From: Streptomyces sp. NBC_01408
Lineage (GTDB): Bacteria; Actinomycetota; Actinomycetes; Streptomycetales; Streptomycetaceae
Length of the DNA stretch: 64,000 bases
NCBI RefSeq assembly: GCF_026340255.1
Contig: NZ_JAPEPJ010000001.1
Coordinates: forward strand, 930,001-994,000
Reading direction: 5' to 3'
In this document: piece by piece, positions 29,634 through 38,538 of the stretch
Numbering within the stretch: position 1 is the stretch's first letter
How the letters are laid out: each line of letters opens with the position of its first letter
Made by a program: the position numbers and the translations under genes
Notes under the pieces: generated by a model
What the model was told of the DNA's origin: nothing
The model's database searches: none
Seen by the model: only the letters and a program-made list of their open reading frames with translations

Positions 29634-29771
29634 TAGGCTCGTCCGCAAGTTGCAGTTTGGTTTCCCTTGCAGTACGAGGCCTGCGGAGAATGTGACCCGC
29701 AGGCTTTTGTAGTTTTCAGACTTCTTAGCAGGTTCTGGAGCAGGGCGACCCTTTGGCCCATAGGAGGGCTC
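29634..29771 (+). promoter_or_regulatory. Promoter and long 5' leader of the cold-shock gene
   Basis: A TAGGCT -10-like hexamer at 29634-29639 would give a leader of about 125 nt before the ATG at 29772, with AGGAGGGC as ribosome site. The leader is AT-richer than its surroundings (TTTTGTAGTTTTCAGACTTC). Long structured leaders are common for csp genes. No clear -35 was found. Confidence 0.45.
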
Positions 29772-29975
29772 ATGGCTACCGGAACCGTGAAGTGGTTCAA
29801 CGCTGAAAAGGGCTTCGGCTTCATCGCCCAGGACGGCGGCGGCCCGGATGTCTTCGTCCACTACTCCGCGATCAACGCTGCTGGCTTCCGCTCCCTGGAG
29901 GAGAACCAGCAGGTGAACTTCGACGTCACGCAGGGTCCGAAGGGCCCCCAGGCGGAGAACGTCACCCCGGTCTAA
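29772..29975 (+). CDS. Cold-shock domain protein of the CspA family
   Basis: 67 residues, a single cold-shock OB fold with RNP1 KGFGFIAQ and RNP2 DVFVHYSAI. Binds single-stranded nucleic acid as an RNA chaperone. AGGAGG precedes the ATG; a longer upstream frame is excluded because it would begin inside the leader. Streptomyces carry several such genes, so no specific symbol is given. Confidence 0.95.
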   Translation: MATGTVKWFNAEKGFGFIAQDGGGPDVFVHYSAINAAGFRSLEENQQVNFDVTQGPKGPQAENVTPV

Positions 29976-30015
29976 CCGCCTGGGCCAACTCTCGCGGTTG
30001 GATATGCAGTACCCA

Positions 30016-30063
30016 AGGAGCCCTGTCACCTCTGCGCGAGCAGAGCGGCAGGGCTCCTGCCTT
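30016..30063 (+). terminator. Terminator after the cold-shock gene
   Basis: Ten-bp arms AGGAGCCCTG (30016-30025) and CAGGGCTCCT (30049-30058), with an inner TCTGC/GCAGA stem, followed by GCCTTTCC. Confidence 0.75.
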
Positions 30064-30092
30064 TCCCCTCCCGGGTGGGGGGACGCATGACG

Positions 30093-30134
30093 AAGCCGCC
30101 CCCGGCACCGTTTCCACGGCGCCGGGGGCGGCTT
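30093..30134. terminator. Terminator of the transglycosylase gene (minus strand)
   Basis: Perfect 14-bp stem (30093-30106 with 30121-30134), 14-nt loop, AA and TT at the two ends. It lies just past the stop at 30160 and between convergent genes. Confidence 0.8.
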
Positions 30135-30159
30135 GCTGCGTCTTCGCCTCGCGGACGGG

Positions 30160-31923
30160 CTACTTCGCCGGGTCCTGGGCGGGGTCCTTGACGGGGTCCG
30201 TCGCCGGGTCCTTCGCGGGGTCCGCCGCCGGGGCCGTGATCTTGAGTTCCAGGATCAGGGTCACGTTCTGCGGGGTGGTCAGGCGCAGGAAGTACGTACC
30301 CGCCGCCACGTCCTGGGTGAAGAGCTCCGGTACGGCGATCTTGCCGTCGGCGCCCGTCGCCGGCAGCTTCAGGGTGAAGAGCTTCTTGCCCGCCTCGCCC
30401 TGGAAGTACGGGCCCTTCGTCTTCGCCGGGTCCACCGGGACCCACTTGCCGGCCGCGTCCTTCTCGACGAGGCCCGCGGTGGTCTCCGTACCCGCGACGG
30501 GCTTGCCCTCGGCCGTGGCCAGGACCCCGATGCCCTTGAAGCTCGTACCGGCGACCTCCTCCAGCGGCTTCGTGCCGTCGGTACGGGCCAACAGGTCCGC
30601 GAAGGGGAGCGGCTTCGGGGTGACCGTGCCGGCGAACTTCACCGTACGCACGCCCACGCGGCCGTAGGCCGAGGCCCGCAGGGTGAAGGTGCCGGCCTTG
30701 GTGCCCGCCGTGAGGCCGGGCGCCGCCGCGACGCCGTCGGCGTCCGTCTTGACCACCACCGAGTCCTCGGACTCCCCGAAGGCGGTGCCGCCGGTGGTGT
30801 CCTCCTCGACCGCGAAGACGACCTCCTGGCCGACGGCGGGCTTGCCGTCGCTGAGGATCGCCCTGACCTTCGCTTCCCGCGCGAAGGCGGCCCCTGCCTC
30901 CGCCGTGAGCCCGGGAGTTCCGAGCACCTCCAGCGCGGCCAGCTGCGGGGCCGGCTTCTCCGGCTCGGTCGGCGGGGTGGTCGGGGGCGTGGTCGGCGGC
31001 GTGGTCGGGGGCGTCGTCGGCGGGGTGGTGGGCGGGGTGGTGGGCGGCGTCGGCTTGACCGTCGGCTGAGGCGTGACCGGGGGCTTCGGGGTGACCGGCG
31101 GCTGAGGCGTCGGCAGGGTGCCCGGCGGCGGGGTCGGGTAGTTCCCGACGGGCGGGTTCGGCACCTCGGCGGCGCCGCCCTCCTGGTACTGCCGCATGTA
31201 GCCGATCACGGTGTTCACGTACTCGCGCGAGTTGTTGTAGCTGAGGATCGCCGCGTCCAGCCTGGCCGGGTTGCTCAGGTCCTTGTCACCCGCGCACAGG
31301 TAGAGGCCCGCGCCCAGCGCCGCGTCGTAGATGTTGTTCGCGTCGCGCTTGCCGTCCCCGTTGCCGTCGGCCTTCCAGGTGGCCCAGGTGGAGGGGATGA
31401 ACTGCATCGGGCCGAACGCCCGGTCGTACTCGGTGTCCGCGTCCCACTCGCCCTTGTCCGTGTCCAGGATCCTGGCGAAGCCGTTGCCGTCGAGGCGCGG
31501 GCCGCGGATGGGCCTCTCGGTGGAGCCGTCGGCCTGGAGCCCGTAGCCCGAGGCGTGCACCGACTCGACCCGGCCGATGCCGGCGAGCAGCTGCCAGGGC
31601 AGCTTGCAACCGGGGAGTGCGGCCGCCACCGAGACCTCGGCGCGGCGGTAGGCGTCGAGGGCGGTCCCGGGTATCCCGCTGGCCCCCTCGGTCGTGGGCG
31701 TCGTCGCGGGAGGCACCTGCGGGTCGGCGACCTCCGCGGGCAGGTCCAGCCGGGCGTCGCCGCGGTCGGTGGCCTGTGGACTGTCCGGGGTCGGCCCGGA
31801 CTCGCCCGCGTCCGCGGTCGACGGACTGGTCACCACCGCGGCCGTGGTCAGGCTGGCGGCGAGGGCAGCCGTGCAGAGGACTTTGCGTGAGGTGCTGACG
31901 AGATGACGGTGAAGCGGCTTCAC
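30160..31923 (-). CDS. Secreted lytic transglycosylase with Pro-rich linker and Ig-like tail
   Basis: 587 residues. A signal peptide (VLCTAALAASLTTAAVVTSPSTADA) precedes an SLT-type domain at about residues 85-255 with the catalytic-Glu segment LAGIGRVESVHASGYG and the family segment FGPMQFIPSTWATW. A proline linker includes seven near-perfect TTPP repeats (about 290-330), then beta-rich segments that look like Big/Ig-like domains, and a tail of DPAKDPATDPVKDPAQDPAK. It should cleave glycan strands of peptidoglycan. A small GAATA-CCTG/CAGG-TATTC hairpin lies upstream (31977-32002). It stands alone on its strand. Confidence 0.9.
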   Translation of the reverse strand: MKPLHRHLVSTSRKVLCTAALAASLTTAAVVTSPSTADAGESGPTPDSPQATDRGDARLDLPAEVADPQVPPATTPTTEGASGIPGTALDAYRRAEVSVAAALPGCKLPWQLLAGIGRVESVHASGYGLQADGSTERPIRGPRLDGNGFARILDTDKGEWDADTEYDRAFGPMQFIPSTWATWKADGNGDGKRDANNIYDAALGAGLYLCAGDKDLSNPARLDAAILSYNNSREYVNTVIGYMRQYQEGGAAEVPNPPVGNYPTPPPGTLPTPQPPVTPKPPVTPQPTVKPTPPTTPPTTPPTTPPTTPPTTPPTTPPTEPEKPAPQLAALEVLGTPGLTAEAGAAFAREAKVRAILSDGKPAVGQEVVFAVEEDTTGGTAFGESEDSVVVKTDADGVAAAPGLTAGTKAGTFTLRASAYGRVGVRTVKFAGTVTPKPLPFADLLARTDGTKPLEEVAGTSFKGIGVLATAEGKPVAGTETTAGLVEKDAAGKWVPVDPAKTKGPYFQGEAGKKLFTLKLPATGADGKIAVPELFTQDVAAGTYFLRLTTPQNVTLILELKITAPAADPAKDPATDPVKDPAQDPAK

Positions 31924-32254
31924 AGTGCGGCGATCCCCCCAAGGCGGCCATCGACGTCGACAGCCGGACGAGCCGTGAATATCCCCTGTCTATCAGGTAT
32001 TCGGATACGACTCGCCGTCCCCCCGGGAGATGTGACGCACCATTCGTCTCGGCTTCACCGGGTCCTCACGACCTGGCGGACGGAGACCCTCCACGCACGC
32101 CCGAATCACCCCGAAGACAGCTCTTTTCTTCCCACTTCACTCCTCTACGCCCCTGGCGGACCGCCCCGGCCGCCCCCGCCGCCCCCGCCGCCCGGCCGCC
32201 CCCACGCCGAATTTGCGCAGGACAGGGGACCGGCCGGCCGGAGACAATGCGGCC
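31924..32254. other. Intergenic region between transglycosylase and GNAT genes
   Basis: Divergent promoter region. It holds an imperfect hairpin at 31977-32002 and a long pyrimidine-rich stretch at 32155-32210 (CCGCCC repeats). No credible gene. Confidence 0.4.
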
Positions 32255-32872
32255 ATGTCTGACCCTGATCGAATCCCTCCGGCTGCCGACTTCCTCACCA
32301 AACCCACCCTGAGCGGCGAACTGGTCCTGCTCCGGGCGGTCACCGTGGAGGACGTGCCCGCACTGATGCCGATGTTCCGGGACGCCGAAGCCATGCGGCT
32401 GACCGGCGGCCACGACTCCGCCGAGCCCGACGAGGCAGGGATACGGGCCTGGTACGCCACGCGAAGCGACCAGGACGACCGGCTGGACCTGGCCGTGGTC
32501 GACCGGGCGACGGGGGAGGTCATCGGCGAGGTGGTCCTCAACGAGTGGGACAGCGACAACGAGAGCTGCAACTTCCGCATCTGCCTCGTCCCCGGCACCT
32601 CCGGGCGCGGCCTGGGAACGGAAGCGACGAGACTGATCGTCGGCTACGGATTCGAACAGCTGGGCCTGCACCGCATCTCGCTGGAGGTGTACGCCTTCAA
32701 CCCCCGTGCCCGCCACGTCTACACGAAGGTCGGCTTCGTACCCGAGGGCGTACTGCGTGACGCACTGCTGTGGGAGGGCGAGCGGGTGGACGCGCTGGCG
32801 ATGTCCGTCCTCGCGCCGGAATGGTCCGCACACCGGGGGCGCCCGGAGAGTGCGGGGGTGGCGGGGTCGTGA
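32255..32872 (+). CDS. GNAT family N-acetyltransferase (RimJ/RimL type)
   Basis: 205 residues starting MSDPDRIPPAADF. GNAT core with LSGELVLLRAVTVEDVPALM, CLVPGTSGRGLGTEATRLIVGYGFE (acetyl-CoA loop) and EVYAFNPRARHVYTKVGF. Substrate unknown. An ATG 14 codons upstream is in frame but less likely. The stop overlaps the GTG of the next gene. Confidence 0.88.
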   Translation: MSDPDRIPPAADFLTKPTLSGELVLLRAVTVEDVPALMPMFRDAEAMRLTGGHDSAEPDEAGIRAWYATRSDQDDRLDLAVVDRATGEVIGEVVLNEWDSDNESCNFRICLVPGTSGRGLGTEATRLIVGYGFEQLGLHRISLEVYAFNPRARHVYTKVGFVPEGVLRDALLWEGERVDALAMSVLAPEWSAHRGRPESAGVAGS

Positions 32873-33333
32873 CCGGGGGCAAGGAGGAGAACCAGCCGCT
32901 GCCGGCCGCCGAATGGGCTGCTAATTTCGCCGGCATGAGAGCACTGGTGTACGACACGGCCTTCCGTGCACGCGCCCGCCGCCAGCAGGCCTGGGGCTTC
33001 GGCCTGCTCGCCTTCTCCGCCGGGATCTGGCTGTGGGTCGCCTCCCAACTGCTGCTCCCGTTCTCGGGATCGGGCCGCGACGACCTGGACTGCGAATCCC
33101 GCGTCTTCTACACCACCCACGACGACAGGGACCGCCCCTACGACGACTACGCCGACGCCGAGGGCTCCCGCTGCTCCGCCGAGCGCGACTGGGCCGGGCT
33201 CCTCGCCCTGCTGCTGCTCTCCCTGCCGACCGCCGTGGTCGGCACGGTCCTCTACACCTCGGGCAGCACCGCCCACCGCCTCAGCGAACACGCGGCCGAG
33301 GTGAACCGCCTCACGGAGTCCCCGCGGGGCTGA
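32869..33333 (+). CDS. Two-helix membrane protein of unknown function
   Basis: 154 residues if begun at the GTG that overlaps the upstream TGA (GTGA); an internal ATG at 32935 is the alternative. Two hydrophobic helices (WGFGLLAFSAGIWLWVASQLLL and AGLLALLLLSLPTAVVGTVLY) flank an acidic loop rich in Asp/Tyr with two cysteines (DDLDCESRV and SRCSAERD), which would face outside if the N-terminus is inside. Family not recognised. Confidence 0.7.
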   Translation: MTGGKEENQPLPAAEWAANFAGMRALVYDTAFRARARRQQAWGFGLLAFSAGIWLWVASQLLLPFSGSGRDDLDCESRVFYTTHDDRDRPYDDYADAEGSRCSAERDWAGLLALLLLSLPTAVVGTVLYTSGSTAHRLSEHAAEVNRLTESPRG

Positions 33334-33398
33334 GGGGCGGGCCGCGTCGGCTCCGCGGGGCCTCGTACACGAGAAAGTCCCGACAGCGCCAGGCATTC

Positions 33399-33545
33399 CT
33401 ACGAAGCGTCGGGGCCAGATGCCGGCGCGACGACGGCGACAGCGGGTGTGGCGACGGCGGCTTCGGGTGCGGGCGCGGCGACCGGGGCAGCGATTGCGGC
33501 GACGATGGCGAGGACGGCGACAGCGCGCAGGGTCCACTTCAGCAC
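33399..33545 (-). CDS. Possible small secreted or membrane peptide
   Basis: 48 residues from a GTG with GGAG seven bases upstream: a positively charged start (LKWTLRAVAVLAIVAAIAA) followed by an Ala/Pro/Val-rich low-complexity tail. The pattern fits a signal peptide with a short mature part. It lies downstream of the cupin gene in the same direction. The high-alanine composition could also arise by chance. Confidence 0.35.
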   Translation of the reverse strand: MLKWTLRAVAVLAIVAAIAAPVAAPAPEAAVATPAVAVVAPASGPDAS

Positions 33546-33674
33546 GATGGGGCTCCGATCTGGACGTGTGATGACGTGCGCCTCGATCGTCGCCACCGAT
33601 CCGGTGTCCGGGCATCGTCCGAAGGTCGCGACTGCCTCCCCCGCACGGGGGAGGTGGCCGGCCACGGGGTCGAT

Positions 33675-34046
33675 TCACCCCGACTGCGACTGCGCCTTGA
33701 TGTAGTCGATCACCTCGCTGAACTCCCTCGTAGGCGAGAAGTCCACGTACTCACAGTCCTCAAGCGCTTCCGGAACGTGCCCGGAGGGCCAGTAGAAGGC
33801 CTCGCCGGCCTCGTAGACCTCGTCCCCGTGCTTCGTCCGCATCTTCAGCCGCCCCTTGAAGAGGTATCCCCAATGCGGGCACTGGCACATGTCGTCGGGC
33901 AGACCCTTGACCGCGGGCGCCATGTCCGTGCCCTTGGGCAACCGCACGAACGCGACGGTCATGTCTCCCCCGACCTCCTTCATGCGCAGCTCCACGCCAT
34001 TGCCTTCGATCGCGACAGGAGCACCTTCGCGCGTCGTCGCCACCAT
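33675..34046 (-). CDS. Cupin domain protein
   Basis: 123 residues. AGGAG precedes the ATG at 34046; the frame runs upstream to 34139 without a better start. A single small beta-barrel with QCPHWGYLFKGRLKMRT (motif 1 region) and YEAGEAFYWPSGHVPEALED (motif 2 region), which carries potential metal ligands. Function unknown. Confidence 0.85.
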   Translation of the reverse strand: MVATTREGAPVAIEGNGVELRMKEVGGDMTVAFVRLPKGTDMAPAVKGLPDDMCQCPHWGYLFKGRLKMRTKHGDEVYEAGEAFYWPSGHVPEALEDCEYVDFSPTREFSEVIDYIKAQSQSG

Positions 34047-34141
34047 GACTCCTCCGCATCCGGCCCACCAAGGACCTCGGGGAAACCCCTCTCCTCCAGC
34101 CTGTCCCCGAACGCAGCGCGTCGCGACTGGGGGGGGCACGT

Positions 34142-35270
34142 AGTGGCGGGGTGGGGTCGTGAACGTGGGGCGGGGGCTTGGGGGGCCTGCTACCCCTGAG
34201 GCCCATCAGAGAGGGTTTGGGGGTTTCCCGTCAGTCCCATCGTCTTGCCGTGTCGGGCCGGCCCCTCAAGGGCGCTCCTTCGTCGCGTCGCTTCGCGATG
34301 GCCTTCGGCCACCCTTGACCGGCCGTCCCGCCCCGGAAAGACAGGACTGTCGGGAAGCCCCCCAAAAGACGGTTACCTGGGGACGGACAGGGGGGCGGGG
34401 ACATCAGCGATGGGCGGGCTGGGTGCAGCGGCCTGTCGGAGCGAGACCCCGACCAGACCCCCGGCAGGAGCGGGGGCGCGTCAGATCGCTACATGCGTCT
34501 CATTTCTCGGCGTCTGCCACCCGTCTGTGGCTGGACATAGGCCGCCACCGGTCCGGTGGGTGCCTGAGGTGAGCCGGCGTCGACCAGCCGAGTGTGGGAT
34601 GAGCGCAAGCCGCCCACGGCCGGACGATGGGAGCGTGAAAGGGCGCCTGCCGGCCGTCGCGGGTCGTGAAAGGGGCGTCCACCGGCCGTCCGGAGGTCGG
34701 AGAGGGCCCCTGACGGCCGTCCGGAGCGGGAAAAGCGCCCTGCCGGAGTCTGATGCCGGATTTCTCGGCATCTCACTCCGACTGGACGTCATCCGCACCC
34801 CAACCGACCACCAAATAGGGACAAATGACCTGCTGGCGCCGACCGGGAGACGGGTGACTGATCGTGGGCGGCTTATGTCCGGCCACAGGCGACCGGCAGA
34901 CGCCATCCGGGAGACGTGTGTAGCGATCTGATGCGTGCCTGCTCCTGCCGGGGGTCTGGTCAGGGTCTCGCTCCGGCAAGCCGCTGCAACAGGCCCGCCC
35001 ATCCCTGGCTGCCCCGTGTATGGATCGGTCCCCGGTAACCGTCTTTTGGGGGCTTCCCGACAGTCCTGTCTTTCCGGGGCGGGACGGCCGGTCAAGGGTG
35101 GCCGCAGGCCATCGCGAAGCGACGCGAACGCAGTGAGCGCCCTTGAGGGGCCAGCCCGACACGGCAAGACGATGGGACTGACGGGAAACCCCCAAACCAT
35201 CCCTGATCAAGCCCCGCAGGCACATGGCCCCCAACCCCCCGCCCCACGTCCAAGATCCCGCCCCGTCACT
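34142..35270. repeat. Giant imperfect inverted repeat with non-coding arms of about 400 bp
   Basis: Left arm about 34142-34545, right arm about 34866-35270, centred near 34706. Perfect blocks include 43 bp (34215-34257 with 35155-35197), 53 bp (34307-34359 with 35051-35103) and 21 bp (34451-34471 with 34941-34961). Open frames cross it on both strands but have no family features, and the translations mirror each other because of the symmetry. Small internal hairpins persist with altered loops between arms (GGCC-TTC-GGCC against GGCC-TGC-GGCC). No transposase, tRNA or attachment site adjoins it. Confidence 0.9.
34618..34744. repeat. Four degenerate tandem repeats of 30-34 bp in the centre of the inverted repeat
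   Basis: Units at 34618-34651, 34652-34683, 34684-34714 and 34715-34744 each start GGCC(G) and contain a GGAG/GGGTCG...GAAAGGG-type middle and a GCC(C)TGCC-like end. Confidence 0.65.
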
Positions 35271-35354
35271 CCACGCCCCCAAGCCCACCGCCCGCCGCCC
35301 CCGACTGAGTCGAGGGTGGCGGGCGGCGGGCAGCGGACGGTGCGGGACGGGGTG

Positions 35355-36635
35355 TCAGTTGCGGGTCACCAGCATCTGGGCGTCGCCGTTGGGCATGCCC
35401 GCCAGGGCTACCTTCTGGGAGCCCTGGCCGGTGTTCCACCAGCCCTGCCAGTGGCCGCTCGCGAAGCGGGCGTTGTGGTAGGTGGTGCCGCCCTGGGCCG
35501 TGGCGAGGATCTGGGTGTCACCGTTCGGCATGCCGGTGATCGCGACGCTCGTCGGGGAGGCGATCCCCTCGACTGCGCCCCAGCCCTGCCAGGAGCCGCT
35601 CGCGAAGCGGATGTTGTGGTAGGCCTTGCCGTCGTTGCCGACCGCCAGGAGCTGGCTGTCGCCGTTCGGCAGGCCGGCGATGGCGATGCTGCCCGCCTGG
35701 AAGGTGGCGGCGGTGCCGGTGCCCGAGACGGCGTGCCAGCCCTGCCAGGTACCGGCGACGGTACGGAGGTTGTGGTACAGGTTGCCGTCGTTGCCGACGA
35801 TCAGGACCTGCATGTCACCGTTCGGGAGCGCCGCGGCGGCGATCCGCTGGGCACCCCAGTCGCCGACCGGCACCCAGCCCTGCCAGGAGCCGCTCGCGAA
35901 ACGGGCGTTGTGGTAGATCTTGCCGTCGTTGCCGATGGCCATGATCTGGGCGTCGCCGTTGGGCATGCCCGCGATCGCCTGGCCCTTGGCGCCGAAGTGG
36001 GACGCGCCGTCGTAGCCGTTGAGGGCCTCCCAGCCCGTCCACGAGCCGTTCGAGAAGCGGGCCTGGTGGTACAGGTTGCCGTCGTTGCCGGTGCCGAGCA
36101 CCTGCGCCGAGCCGTCCGGCGTGGCGGTGATGGACTCCTGCGAACCGTTGAAGAACGGCGCGCCGTCGAAGCCGGCGACGGGCTTGAAGCCCGTCCACGT
36201 ACCGCTGACCTGGCGTATCGAGTGGTAGAAGTCCCCGGCCTTGCTGACGGGGGTGGTGTCGGCCGGGTACGGGTCCGCGTGGTCCGCGGCCAGGTTGGCC
36301 TTGATGGCGCAGCCGCCCCAGGCGCCGGCGCCCTGTCCGGCGAGGATCCGCTCGGCGGTGAGGATCTGCTGCTGCTTGGTGGCCTGGTGGGGGTAGGCCG
36401 CGTACTGCCTGCCTCCGAAGGCGTCCCAGGTGCTCTTGAGGATCTGCAGGCCGCCGTAATAGGTGTTGCCCGTGTTGATGCTCCAGTTGCCGGTGCTCTC
36501 GCACTGCGCCACCTTGTCCCAGGTGGCGACGGACGCGGCCTCCGCCGAACCGACGGAGAGGGCGGAGAGGCTCAGGGTGACGGCGGCGGTGGCGATGGCG
36601 GCGGCGAGACGCGGGCGGCGCGGGGTGCGGGACAT
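35355..36635 (-). CDS. Secreted Rpf-type muralytic enzyme with a beta-propeller
   Basis: 426 residues. A signal peptide ([20 protein letters not shown]) is followed by a resuscitation-promoting-factor (Rpf) domain at about residues 35-112: [14 protein letters not shown] with the catalytic Glu, [17 protein letters not shown], and a Cys pair. The rest is a propeller of about 47-residue repeats with the pattern GDxQxxxxGNDGxxYHxxR...SWxGW; six YH blades plus a closing strand are visible. The propeller probably binds wall or surface sugars. It lies 105 bp downstream of the CHAP gene that carries the same propeller. Confidence 0.92.
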   Translation of the reverse strand: MSRTPRRPRLAAAIATAAVTLSLSALSVGSAEAASVATWDKVAQCESTGNWSINTGNTYYGGLQILKSTWDAFGGRQYAAYPHQATKQQQILTAERILAGQGAGAWGGCAIKANLAADHADPYPADTTPVSKAGDFYHSIRQVSGTWTGFKPVAGFDGAPFFNGSQESITATPDGSAQVLGTGNDGNLYHQARFSNGSWTGWEALNGYDGASHFGAKGQAIAGMPNGDAQIMAIGNDGKIYHNARFASGSWQGWVPVGDWGAQRIAAAALPNGDMQVLIVGNDGNLYHNLRTVAGTWQGWHAVSGTGTAATFQAGSIAIAGLPNGDSQLLAVGNDGKAYHNIRFASGSWQGWGAVEGIASPTSVAITGMPNGDTQILATAQGGTTYHNARFASGHWQGWWNTGQGSQKVALAGMPNGDAQMLVTRN

Positions 36636-36740
36636 CGGAGGTCTCTTCTCTGGATCTCTGAATCTCTGGACACGGGAGAGGGCGGCGGCCCAGGGGGCCG
36701 GCCCGCCTGAGCGGCGGGCCGGCCCGTGGGGCGTTGGGGG

Positions 36741-38189
36741 CTAGTTGCGGGTGGCGAGCATCTGCGCCTCGCCGTTGGTCAGACCCGCGATGGCGACCTT
36801 CTGGGCGCCCATGCCCGTGTTCCACCAGCCCTGCCACTGGCCGTTCGAGTAGCGGGCCGAGTGGTACGCCTTGCCGTCGTTGCCGACCGCCAGCATCTGG
36901 GTGTCGCCGTTCGGCATGCCGGTGATGGCGATGCTGGTCGCCGCGAAGCTCGGGGCCCCGCCGAAGCCGGCCGTCTTGGCCCAGCCCTGCCAGTGGCCCG
37001 CGGCGGTGCGGATGTTGTGGTGGACGGTCCCGTCGGCGGTGGTGGCCAGGAACTGGGCGTCACCGTTCGGCATTCCCGCGACGGAGATGTTGCTCGCCTG
37101 GAGGGTTGCCTCCGTGCCGAGGCCGGACACCGCGTTCCAGGCCTGCCATTCGCCCTGCACGGAACGGATGCTGTGGTAGACGTTGCCGTCGTTGCCGACG
37201 ATGAGCACCTGCATGCTGCCGTCGGGCATCGGAGCGGCCGCGATCTTCTTGGCGGACCAGGTACCGACCGGGACCCAGCCCTGCCAGGAGCCGTTCTGGA
37301 AGCGGGCGTTGTGGTAGATCTTATTGTCGTTGCCGATCGCCATGACCTGGGCGTCGCCGTTGGGCATGCCGGCCATCGTCTGGCCCTTCGCCCCGAACTG
37401 CGCCGCGCCGTCGTAGCCGGGCAGCGCCCCCCAGCCGGTCCACGAGCCGTCCGGGTAGCGGGCCGTGTGGTAGAGGTTGCCGTCGTTGCCCGTGGCGAGC
37501 GTCTGGGTCGAGCCGTCCGGCGTGGCAGCGATGGACTCCTGCGAGGCGTTGAAGTAGGTCGCGCCGCCGAAGCCGTTCAGCGGCTGGAAGCTCTCCCAGT
37601 TGCCGTCGGGCAGACGGGTGGCATGGAAGATGTCGCCGGCCTTGCTGACCTGCGGCGCGGGGGTCTCGCTCAGACCGGACGGGCCGATGAAGGCGAGCGC
37701 ACGGCCGGCGCCGACCGGGGAGGAGTTGGTCTTCCAGTTGAACCAGCCGCGGAAGCGGACGCCGCCGCTCTCGTTTCCGCCGACGGTCTGGATCTGGTCA
37801 CCGGAGACGGCGACCACGATGTTGACGTGGTTGGCCTCGCCGTCGTTCAGGTTGCCGTCGTTGTCGTAGAGGACCGCGTCACCGACCTGCGGGGTGCTGT
37901 GGAGGGTGCCCTTGTTCTTGCCGTACTCGTAGAGGCTGACGGCTCGGGCGTCGATGCCGGAGACGTTCGCGCCGGCCTTGTTCCAGACCCAGCGGGTGAA
38001 CTCGGCGCACCAGGCGCTGGGGTAGTTGCAGTTGTAGTCGCCGCAGGTGTTGCCGACCTGAGCTCGGGCGATGGACGCCACGGCCTGGGATTCGGCGTTG
38101 GCCAGGCCGGCGGGCAGGACGGCCATCAGGGGTGCGGCGACGAAGGCGGCGAGGGCGATGGAAAGGCTGCGGGTACGGCGTGCGGACAT
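36741..38189 (-). CDS. Secreted CHAP-domain peptidoglycan hydrolase with a beta-propeller
   Basis: 482 residues starting MSARRTRSLSIAL, with GGAG upstream; an in-frame start 11 codons earlier is less likely. Signal peptide (ALAAFVAAPLMAVLPAGLANA), then a CHAP domain at about residues 35-155 with the catalytic Cys in SAWCAEFTRWVW and His in EANHVNIVVAVSG. The C-terminal ~320 residues form the same GNDGxxYH propeller as the neighbouring Rpf-type protein. CHAP enzymes act as wall amidases or endopeptidases. The two genes probably act together on the wall. Confidence 0.92.
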   Translation of the reverse strand: MSARRTRSLSIALAAFVAAPLMAVLPAGLANAESQAVASIARAQVGNTCGDYNCNYPSAWCAEFTRWVWNKAGANVSGIDARAVSLYEYGKNKGTLHSTPQVGDAVLYDNDGNLNDGEANHVNIVVAVSGDQIQTVGGNESGGVRFRGWFNWKTNSSPVGAGRALAFIGPSGLSETPAPQVSKAGDIFHATRLPDGNWESFQPLNGFGGATYFNASQESIAATPDGSTQTLATGNDGNLYHTARYPDGSWTGWGALPGYDGAAQFGAKGQTMAGMPNGDAQVMAIGNDNKIYHNARFQNGSWQGWVPVGTWSAKKIAAAPMPDGSMQVLIVGNDGNVYHSIRSVQGEWQAWNAVSGLGTEATLQASNISVAGMPNGDAQFLATTADGTVHHNIRTAAGHWQGWAKTAGFGGAPSFAATSIAITGMPNGDTQMLAVGNDGKAYHSARYSNGQWQGWWNTGMGAQKVAIAGLTNGEAQMLATRN

Positions 38190-38431
38190 GATGCTCTCCA
38201 GAGGCATGGCGGCCCCTGGCATCAGGGCCGAAACGGTGTGATCGGAAGGTGTTGCGAAGCTGGGATCCGCCCGGTGGGACCGGGGCGGGGAACGGCGGGC
38301 GGCGCGGTGGCCGTGCCCGGCGGTGTGACGGCTCTGCGGCGGGTCACTCCGTGATGGACAGCTGCCCTGCAGGAGCAGCGGTCGGCGACGGTTGGTGACC
38401 GGCGGGCCGGTCGAACAGGTGGGGCGAGTAC
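38190..38431. other. Leader and promoter region of the CHAP gene
   Basis: No gene is evident. I looked for a c-di-AMP (ydaO) riboswitch, often found before such genes, and saw none of its conserved core. Confidence 0.4.
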
Positions 38432-38521
38432 GGCTGTTGGTGCGTCTGGCGCAGGTGGTGCCTGTAGCGCAGGTCGTGCCTTTAGCGCAGGTCGTGCGAG
38501 TCGTTCGGGTCGTACGGGTGG
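38432..38521. repeat. About five 18-bp tandem repeats
   Basis: Units of 18 bp at 38432, 38450, 38468, 38486 and 38504; the clearest three read GCGCAGGTGGTGCCTGTA, GCGCAGGTCGTGCCTTTA and GCGCAGGTCGTGCGAGTC. They end just before the stop of the 95-aa gene and lie upstream of the CHAP gene. Confidence 0.75.
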
Positions 38522-38538
38522 AGGCGTAGGGCCGCGTT

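Noticed and set aside
34245..35200. Long open frames on both strands across the giant inverted repeat
   Set aside because: They mirror each other through the repeat symmetry, lack ribosome sites and family features, and have Arg/Pro/Ser compositions typical of chance frames in G+C-rich DNA.
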